This document shows, piece by piece, positions 53,463-61,708 of a DNA stretch of 64,000 nt. The position numbers were made by a program, and so were the translations under genes. Location: the NCBI GenBank assembly GCA_027475525.1, contig JAMWFC010000132.1:605074-669073 (forward strand), in the 5' to 3' direction. Each line of letters begins with the position of its first letter. The first letter of the stretch is position 1. Under the pieces are notes generated by a model, which was not told where the DNA came from, did not search any database, and worked only from the letters and a program-made list of their open reading frames with translations. The DNA is from Macrolepiota albuminosa. Its lineage: Eukaryota; Basidiomycota; Agaricomycetes; Agaricales; Agaricaceae.

Positions 53463-54476
53463 TCATGCCGTCGGTAAGTCTGGGACGGGGGCAATGGGAG
53501 AGTCCCCAGGCTCCCGGAATGGATCGGCAGTCGCGTCGTCCATGTCGTAGTCGAGGAGTTCATCCTTGGGTGTGGGCATGTAAGAAGTGCCTGAAGGCCC
53601 TGCTACTGGCAGGGAATCGTCATAGTCCCGGAGGGGGGACAGTGTGAGATTGGGGTCGATGGTCGACCCCGAGACGGGTGGTTGGGGATCAGGCAGATCC
53701 CCGGTGTCGGACGGGTACTGGCACGTCCAGATTTCGCGGGCATGAATGTCTTGCCCGATGAAGAGGTACATCCCCTTGGCGAGCGCGTCGTCGTATGCAC
53801 GACGACTGTCCTGCTGCTGGAGCATCAGGCGTTGGCAATCGCCAATGGTGGCCTCGCGCCACCCATCCCACTGAGGGATGGACTGGGGTGTACCGTAGTG
53901 GTCGAGGCGTTGTAGCCTCTCGTCGTTGATAGCAGCCGCCTCGTTGTAGAGCCGGCTGTCGCTGAAGAATAGATGGGCCAAGTAGGTGACCCCATAAGTG
54001 TACGCGTGGTCAGCCCAGCTGACCGGGATTTGATTGTGAAGAAGGACGCGTAACGTGTCCGAAGTGGAGAACACGGAAGCTGACGCTTCCAGAATGTCCA
54101 CAGCCCGAACCTCGAAGGTAGGGTCGTCAGCGTGGATGGGCTCAAAGACTTGCCCCATGGCTGCCTCGTACTCAGCCACGGCCTCTTTATAGAGGCCTGG
54201 CCTGGCAAAGACGTAGGCCAGGTACTTGTGTACCGTTATGATGTGGATGGGGTATCCCATCAGCTTATCCTCCCACTTGAGGAGGGCCTCGAGTATGGCA
54301 AGAGTCTCCAGCTCGTGCACCGCATAGTTTTGCTGGGCCGTTGTGAACTTCTTTGACATGAACCCTGCTGGGCGGCACGTCTGCCAGCTGCTTCCCTGGC
54401 CGTACATGGCCCCGACGCCTGTCTTGGACACGTCGCAAATGAGCCATATAGGCTCGTCCCGTCTAGGGTCGATTGG
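53463..54476 (-). pseudogene. B2 RNaseH'-ORF3' fusion frame
   Basis: A 322-codon frame that starts in RNaseH (SKTGVGAMYGQGSS, HELETLAILEAL) and, right after PIHIIT, jumps into the C-terminal part of ORF3 (VHKYLAYVFARPGLYKEAVA...). The joint is CCGT at 54233-54236, a 4-bp sequence present at both parental places in B1 (23995-23998 and 7749-7752). The integrase and most of ORF3 are deleted, and the fusion stays open by chance. The ORF3 part, ~240 residues, differs from B1 at about 18 positions without stops. Confidence 0.88.
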
Positions 54477-55924
54477 TCAAATCACCGGAGTCTTCGTACA
54501 GATCCGTTTGACCATCTCGAAGCACCGCTGGTGCAATGGCCTCCAATTGAACGGTGATCCGTTCTGCGTCATGGCCATAAGTGGCCCAGTATAGGCTGTG
54601 ACATCGGGCAAGAAGCTCGATATGTAGTTGACAAGGCCAACGAATCGTTGGATGTCATTGTAGTTTCGGGGCGTGCGCCACTCCCAAATACGATCGAGCT
54701 TGTCCTGATCAGGGTGGATACCCCGCTCGTCTATGACATGCCCTAGGCAGTCTATACTCTGAGCGTAGAGCTCACATTTTTTCCACTTCAAGTACAACTT
54801 GTACTTGCGCAGTCGTTCGAATACGACTCTGAGGTGCTGCTCATGCTCCTCCATGGTATCCGAGTAGATGAATATGTCATCTAAGTAGACGTGCATGAAA
54901 CGTCCTATTACGTCTCAGAAGATAGAGGTCATTAGCCTCTGGAAAGTTGCTGGAGCATTGCAGTCTCCAATCTGCATTATATTGCTTGTGAATGTACCCA
55001 TGATCGACGCAAATACGGTCTTGGGTACGTCCTCGGTGCGAATGCGCACCTGCTCGTAAGCGTCAGTAAGGTCAATCTTCGAGCGATACTTCGCCCGAGC
55101 CACGTCTTCCCGGATCACCTCTTGATCTGGTAAAGGAGTTACATCCTTTATAGTATTGTCATTGCGCTGACGCGCATCAAGAGCTGTTTGAAGGGTTCCA
55201 TCCTTCTTCGGGATGCACAATAACGGTGCAGCTTGAGCAGTGGTGCATGGGGACCACCATTGAGCATTCAAGTAGCGATTAGTCTTATCGCGTAGTTGCT
55301 CCTGGAGGGCGCGCGGACAGCGCGGCAAGTGGTACTTATACTGCTTGTTCTTGTCTATGAGATTAATCTCATGGTTCACCTCCCGCCATGGCGGGAGCTC
55401 CTCCTTGGTCCCATTGACCATGTCGGCAAATTCTTCTTGCCATTGCTGACGCAATCGAGGAATATCTTCCTCATGAAGGCTTGTCGCCTTCTGCTTCCCC
55501 TTCATGCGTACCGGGGGAAGTACTTCCACCATCTCTGAGGATGGTCGAGGCGGCGGTGCATACTGCTTGTGCATTGCAAGCACCCGATTGACACTGTCAT
55601 CAGGTATATGTAGTCTCAGCGGGGCACCCACTGCCGCTGCCTTATAAGCCACGAGGCTTCTTCCTTCACGCAAGCGAGTACGCTATGGATACCTCATCCG
55701 GGGCTGGCTGGTGATACGCTGGTTTGACGGTCATCCATCTCTGGTGTGCATTTCGCGCACACGTGGCTGCCACCAGCTCGTTCCACTCTTGCAGCATTCG
55801 GGGATCGTATGCCCAGTCGTACTCTGGTAGGGGAGCTGGTCGTTCCCATAGAGACCGTGTGTCCCCCTCTACTGAGGCTTCTCGTATGCCCAGTCGTACT
55901 CTGGTAGGGGAGCTGGTCGTTCCC
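54477..55924 (-). pseudogene. B2 reverse transcriptase
   Basis: RT of B2 in two frames, 55673-54915 and 54896-54477. It contains the same motifs as B1 (IPKKDGTLQTALDARQRND, YRSKIDLTDAYEQVRI, VYLDDIFIYSDT). A TGA at 54915-54917 replaces the Arg codon CGA of B1 (FRDVIG). The frame ends at the shared TGA at 54477-54479. A 77-bp duplication (55806/55883) lies in the spacer upstream. Confidence 0.85.
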
Positions 55925-56237
55925 ATAGAGACCGTGTGTCCCCCTCTACTGAGGCTTCCACCTCTCGGAAGCTGTCTTCCAAGTCTTCCAACTTGACTTG
56001 TGAGGACGTAGGTGGACATACATCCACTGAGTCCTCCTGTCGTCTCGCCTTTTGATGGCGTTTGTCCGGAGGCCTTGCACCTCAAATCTCAGGAGCGATT
56101 ATTCGCTCATTGCTCCTCTTGGAGGCTTGATACTCCTCCTCGCTCATCATTACCACATTGTGGTCTGTGCTCAGTCCAGGCATAGCCTGCACTTCCTCCT
56201 CCCCATCCTCCACGGTCGGCACTCTGCACCGGCCAAG

Positions 56238-57000
56238 TCATGGAGAGTCCTTGCATTTCTCCGTAGTGCGATGACGTCGCAGACGATTATCAGTGTCGTC
56301 TGCTGTAGCTCGCTCGGCTGGGATCACTTTCCCATTCACTAGCACCTGAGAATGGTCAAAGTCTAATATGACTTTGTTATGCCGCATGAATGGCGTTCCC
56401 AGTATCATGTCGTAGCGATCAAAGTTCGCTACATCCATGTATTCACAGCTATGTGAGCCCGGCGTTTGGACATTCACATTTGTCCCATACTGCACCATGG
56501 CTCGGCTCCCTACGGTGCCCAGCTGTAACGCCAATGGCGTATCCAACTCCTGCACAGATATTCCGTACACATGGGCAAACTGGGGTGTTATGCCCGATGT
56601 GGTACTCCCAGAGTCCCATAGGGTCCATGCCTTGTGGCCGTCTACGTCCACATACAAGACCAGGCACTCCTTGTCTGCTCGTTTCAATGTAGGGTGCTGC
56701 AAAGTGCCCTCTGCACGACGAAGGGTCACCTTCTTCATCCAAACCACGTTATTCCATTCAGGGTCATTTGCGGACGGCCAATCTGTCATCGCCGCTAGGC
56801 ACTCAGAGTCGCTGTTGCGACTGTAATACTCATTGTTGTAGACGTCGTCATATACGTCGACTGTGACATACTCCTCCCCCTCCACGACCACACTCTCAGG
56901 CTTGGCACCCGATGCCTCCTCTGGGGGCTCCTGGTCATTTGTGGGGTTCTCTGCCTCAGAATCGGCAGATACGTCTCCATCACTCCCACTCGCGGCTGCA
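56238..57000 (-). pseudogene. B2 aspartic protease region
   Basis: Retropepsin with TLWDSGSTTSGITPQ and YDMILGTPFMRHNKV, in one open frame with the nucleocapsid upstream (the 396-codon frame 57428-56238), because the two B1 stops at this stretch read CAA here. The zinc knuckle CFACGQPGHYATNC sits at the N-terminal side. Confidence 0.83.
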
Positions 57001-59588
57001 GTATGTGCAGCTTGAAGGTGGGCGCGGGGTGTATACCCCTTCCTCGGGGCTCCTGGCTTCGTGGGGCAGTTGGTAGCGTAGTGGCCTGGTTGGCCACACG
57101 CGAAACAAGTCCCCGTCTGACCTGGTGGGTCGGCCGGTTTGAAGTCCGGCCTTGGTTTAGGATGTTCTCCGTCCAGCACCCGCTCTGGGTGTGGGTGGCT
57201 CCGCCCTCGGTTTGCAGCAGGGGCTTGGCGTACAACAAACCGCGTGTTGCGGTCACGGTCCAAATCGGTCTTTTTGGCCAAGAAGGTCCCCAGATGCTGA
57301 CCCCGTGAGGGTGTCCCACCAGGCGGTAGTTGCCTGGGTCCCCCTTTGTGTCCACTTCGATGTTCGTAGTGGTTAGCAGTCTTCAGAGACTGCTCATACC
57401 GGATGGCATATGCCACAAATTCTTCCACATCGTTGAATGTTCGTAGTGGTTAGCAGTCTTCAGAGACTGCTCATACCGGATGGCATATGCCACAAATTCT
57501 TCCACATCGTTGACCTCTGGGGACAATCCGTCCTCACGTATCAAATAGCGGCGCATATCCGCTGGAATGCCATCCAAGAACGTTTCGAGCATTGTATACC
57601 CGTCCGGGTATACTGCCATGTTCTGGGCATGGTCATTAAGGGTATCATAGAACCCTTGTACCCCCAACTTCTTGGTGTACTTGGCGGACTGGCCATGTTC
57701 TGGGCATGGTCATTAAGGGTATCATAGAACCCTTGTACCCCCAACTTCTTGGTGTACTTGGCGGACTGGAAGTCCCGCCTTGCATCCTGAAGCGTTGAGG
57801 GGTGTATGAATCGATCGTACAGTCCTGTAAGGACTCCTTTAAACGTCCAGTCATATTGGACACGGTTGACGTGCAGTACTGCCTGCCAAAACCAACCCAT
57901 GGCCTCTCCAGCCAAGAACTCTGGCAGAACAAAGATTCGTTCTCATTCCATACGGTCACCTCCGTATAAGCACATGGCAAGATGGTTACGCCCAGGGCAT
58001 CATCGACTACTCGATGCAGGCGATCGTGCATGGCTTCACGATGCATTCGAATGGCCTCCCGCTGACCCAGGGATCTAGTCGCCAAATCAGCGGCTTGGGG
58101 AAGCGACTTCCCTCGTCCACCTTGCGGAGGACGTCCCAAACCTCCTCGACTGTGGGCATAATTGCCCTCGTCTCGAGGGATCAACCTAGGGCTGCCATCC
58201 CGGCCGTTACCAGGGACATCACGTCTCGTGGCGCCATCTCGATCGAGGAAGTCTCCTTGATCATGATCGTTATGCCGCCCTGGAACTGGAGAAGCTTGAT
58301 TCTCCTGACCCTGCATGACAAATTGACGACGCATCTCGTCAATGGGCTTAGTGCCCTCGAATACGATGCCCTGATCGTTGATAAGGGACTGTCCCTTAGT
58401 CCTGAGGTCGCCATTGCGCATACGTTGATACGCGACTCTGTCGCTCAACGTTTCGGCCATGGGCACGCGCGGCATCACGGATGCCTCGCTTTCCACTTTG
58501 AGCACAGTGCTATCGTGCCCATCCGGACCTGACATATCTGTCCTACGGTCTTGGTTACGCATGTGCGGGGGCTCCTCACGCCACCCTTGTCCTGCTGGAG
58601 TATAGAAAGTACTCACCGGTCTTACTTCGGGCACTTCTTGCGCCCGTGCTAGTGCCTCCACTAGCTCGATTCCGACGTCTTGATTGTGTCGTGCCGAGCA
58701 TTCCTTGGACGTGTGGCTCAAGGGGGTCGAGACCCCCGATTGCCATGTGGCCTTCTGCTGCACATACATTTGCAGCTCCATCGTGAGCACTCTCACCATT
58801 AAATCAGTGTATTTTGTACTGAATACATTGGGCACTTCGTGCCCTTGTTGCCTAAGTGCTACTATATGGGCTGACGTGTAGCGCTCGAGTCACGCTTGGG
58901 TGGTGTATTTCATCACCTCTGGGTGCAAGTCCCAGAACACCCGCAAGCGCACGGTGTACGCGGTTTTCAGCCGCTGTTCCTCTGCTCCGGCGTCGTCGTC
59001 ACTTGACGACTCCATCACCTCCTCTGGAAGCTCTACAACCTCCGGAGCTTCCTCCACTGCTGGGGTGCACGGAAATCAATCTTCCGCGCGGTATACTTCA
59101 GGCTTTGCAGCCTCCTCCGGTACCTCCTCTATGCGGGCTTCCGCCATTTTAAAAGGCATTGAGCCCACGGTGGACCGCCTGGTCCCACTACTCTGGCTCG
59201 CAGGGAGGGCTCTCCCAGTCCGTACTGACAACTCGGCGTCTCCTGGGGCGCCATAGGTGCCGGTTGACTGTCGGCCGTCCTGTGGGGGTCCTTTGGAAGC
59301 CAGTCGGCTAGACCGTCGCGGTCCTCCTGGCAGCTGCGTAACTGGGGGCGTTAATCCCCCGGGCATCTTGTCCTGGAGGCGTTGCGAACCGTCCTGCTAT
59401 GAGCTTTCAGCTCTCCGGGCCTCGCTCTCATTCCCAGCCAGGTCGGTACTCTGACCTCGGTCTCGAGCCTTGGGTCTTACCTGACCCGCATTGGACGCTG
59501 ATGCGTCCTGGGTGTCTGCTGGGTCTCCCCGTAGTTCGTGGGCATTTCACCCGCCGTCAGTGGGCGCTGCAGGTATGGGATTACTCAT
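57001..59588 (-). pseudogene. B2 Gag
   Basis: Gag, start at ATG 59588 as in B1. The stretch corresponding to 29182 in B1 reads CGA here, so the N-terminal part stays open. It is broken by a ~118-bp deletion near 57984 that removes the start of the capsid domain, a TGA at about 57946 where B1 has CGA, and 77-bp duplications at 57361 and 57616. A frame change lies near 59080-59090. Confidence 0.83.
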
Positions 59589-59719
59589 CGATCCCCTGTT
59601 TGAAATTTGCATGGTGTGGCTGTGCAAGAAGCTCAAGAAGCTGATAGAGTTCTGTCAACGAACTCAACGACTGACGTCGGATGCTAGGCAATAGATCCTA
59701 GCTGGCAGATTCAAAAAAA

Positions 59720-59954
59720 TGTAACGAAGTTACAGAGATTGTGAGAGCTTAGGTTCACACTGCACAGAATCAGACCAGTCCGGTCCATTGACTATGTAGT
59801 ATAAACACAAAATAAGCTGCTTTGTAAGCAGCTGGTAAACTAATTTATATAGTAATGTAAATTAATATTATATTATAATAAATATAATATAATAATATCT
59901 ACTGTAAGGTAAGTAAAGCTATGTGGCCAACGCCACATAGCGGACTACGCTACA
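59720..59954 (-). repeat. 5' LTR of B2
   Basis: 235 bp, TGTAACGAAG...ACGCTACA, followed by GATAT. Confidence 0.92.
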
Positions 59955-60587
59955 GATATCCAGTACGCGGTGCAACAACTCTCCCAGTACCTTGACTGTT
60001 TCACTTATACGCACTGGAATGCTGCTGTGAGAACCTTGCAATATCTGAAAGGAACGAGGACATTGGAAATATCTTTGGGTGGTCGTAACCCTGTACAACT
60101 TGTCGGATTCACGGACTCAGACTGGGCGAACTGCCTTGATACAAGGAGAAGTGTCAGCGGTTATGTGTGGACACTGGGCTCTGAGATAATATCTTGGGCA
60201 ATGCGGAAGCAACGGACAGTCGCAGCGTCATCATGTGAGGCTGAATACATGGCGGCTTTTGAGGCCGCACAGGAATGCATATGGCTGCGTTCACTCCTTG
60301 GAGCACTTGGACACGAACCTAAAGATGCAACAACCATACTTTGCGATAACAATTCTGCAATTAACCTATCGGAAGATCCCATGTTACATCAACGTGTCAA
60401 GCATGTCGATATCAAGTACCACTTCCTACGAGAACGAGTTGCGTCAAAGGAGATCACTGTCCGCTATATCAATACGAAGGACAACGTCGCAGATATCTTC
60501 ACAAAAGCATTGGCTGCCCCACAGTTTGTCCGATCATGCGATATTCTAGGGATGACCCAGCATTCCACGCGAGGAGGAGTCAACTAA
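59955..60587 (+). CDS. Element D RNase H and C-terminus
   Basis: Continues the D polyprotein after B2: IQYAVQQLSQY, then the RNaseH domain with FTDSDWANCLDTRRSVSGYV (first Asp), AASSCEAEYMA (Glu), CDNNSAINLSEDP (Asp) and HVDIKYHFLRERV, ending ADIFTKALAAPQFVRSCDIL. All catalytic residues are intact. The stop is at 60585-60587. A purine tract GTGAGGAGGAG precedes the 3' LTR at 60611. Confidence 0.93.
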   Translation, partial: DIQYAVQQLSQYLDCFTYTHWNAAVRTLQYLKGTRTLEISLGGRNPVQLVGFTDSDWANCLDTRRSVSGYVWTLGSEIISWAMRKQRTVAASSCEAEYMAAFEAAQECIWLRSLLGALGHEPKDATTILCDNNSAINLSEDPMLHQRVKHVDIKYHFLRERVASKEITVRYINTKDNVADIFTKALAAPQFVRSCDILGMTQHSTRGGVN

Positions 60588-60610
60588 TCAGTGCTTACGG
60601 TGAGGAGGAG

Positions 60611-60896
60611 TGTTGAGATCTCGCGTCATAAACACCGTGCGCACTGAGGTAGTCAGGGTCACGGTCAGGGTCGTATGGAAATATGAGAGTATATGATGCG
60701 GACGGGAGCGACATCACCCTCAGTCACTGTGTACGAAGACTGAGGGTGAGTGTACAAATTTACCTACAGAACTATGGACGAATAGACTTATGCATACCGT
60801 AGAATAACCTCCGTGTTTCTTAGGTATGCAAATACAGTCACTGTGTACGAAGACTGAGGAATAACCTCCGTGTTTCTTAGGTATCCACTTCTAACA
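60611..60896 (+). repeat. 3' LTR of D
   Basis: 286 bp, identical to 41797-42082 as read, with both hairpins. Confidence 0.93.
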
Positions 60897-61708
60897 TTTT
60901 GTCCTTCTAAGCATAAACCAATGGGGAAGATAAATGGCATCCGAATATCGGAGCCGGGAGTGATAGATTAATTTGACAAGAAAAAAAGGGTCACCCAGCA
61001 ACAAACATCGGTCGTTCTTCATATGTAGAACAAGAAAACAATCAGTTGAACTATGTGGTTCTAGACATGAAGTTCGGAAATGTATTCGCCTACCAGAATT
61101 GTGACAAATGTGCTAGTTAAGTTACAATACAATCGCCAATAGGTTTGTCCCTTGGGCTTGTAACAACAGCATCTGTCTGACAGACAGCGTGTGATGATCA
61201 GTACAGACAATGAGGCTACAAAATGATGCTTAGATTAGTCTTGTGAGCAAGCCATAATTCTACACCGGGGATCTCGAAATATGAGTGTTGAACCGAACGG
61301 AAACAATCATCGCTGGAATCTGTCTGATCCATTTGATGAAAGACCATGTCCCTATATTTGTTGGCAAACAAGGGGTGGCGGTTGGGTGGCGGACCATTCT
61401 TACCATTTTGTGGCTGCCCCGAAACGGACGACATCTTTTTCCTCCATCAGTGTAAACATGCTGCCTAAGCGAAGTAAGCATGTGCTATCATGCCAATGGA
61501 GTATCATATCTTTCTTTGCCAAACTTGATGAAACATCTGCTGTTCTGCGTTTTTGAACTGACTGTGGCTTGGATAACTTGGCAACACTTACGTGTTTCCA
61601 ATTTGTAAAAGAGAATTAAGGATATAATAAAATAGCGTATTCCAAGGACTCTTCAATATTCTGAACTATCCATTGAACATTGAGAGAGCTGCTTCAGAGA
61701 TATCCATG
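60897..61708. other. Intergenic, no gene recognised
   Basis: About 810 bp between D and the 7TM gene. Short ORFs on both strands (for example 61281-61556) show no motif that I recognise. It presumably holds the promoter of the 7TM gene. No TATA box stands out near 61660-61700. Confidence 0.5.

Larger units (their letters stand above)
46292..59954 (-). mobile_element. Ty3/gypsy element B2 (deleted copy; hosts Helitron)
   Basis: A second B-family copy, minus strand, inserted in copia D with a perfect target duplication GATAT (46287-46291 and 59955-59959). The right (5') LTR is 59720-59954. The left (3') LTR is split into 46292-46366 and 53181-53417 by the Helitron, and the two LTRs differ at one base by eye. 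It lacks about 4.5 kb: from inside RNaseH to inside ORF3. A ~118-bp piece of gag near 57984 is missing too. It shares with B1 the TGA between RT and RNaseH. Confidence 0.92.
41797..60896 (+). mobile_element. Ty1/copia element D
   Basis: A copia element with LTRs of 286 bp (41797-42082 and 60611-60896) that are identical by eye, so the insertion is recent. The flanks TGTTG and TTTTG are an imperfect target duplication (4 of 5). The order gag, PR, INT, RT, RNaseH defines Ty1/copia. It is split in the RT-RNaseH region by B2 (46292-59954), and the reading continues in frame (RPDI then QYAV) after one GATAT copy is removed. Without B2 it is about 5.4 kb. One frame change (about 45450) separates INT from RT. 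Confidence 0.92.
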
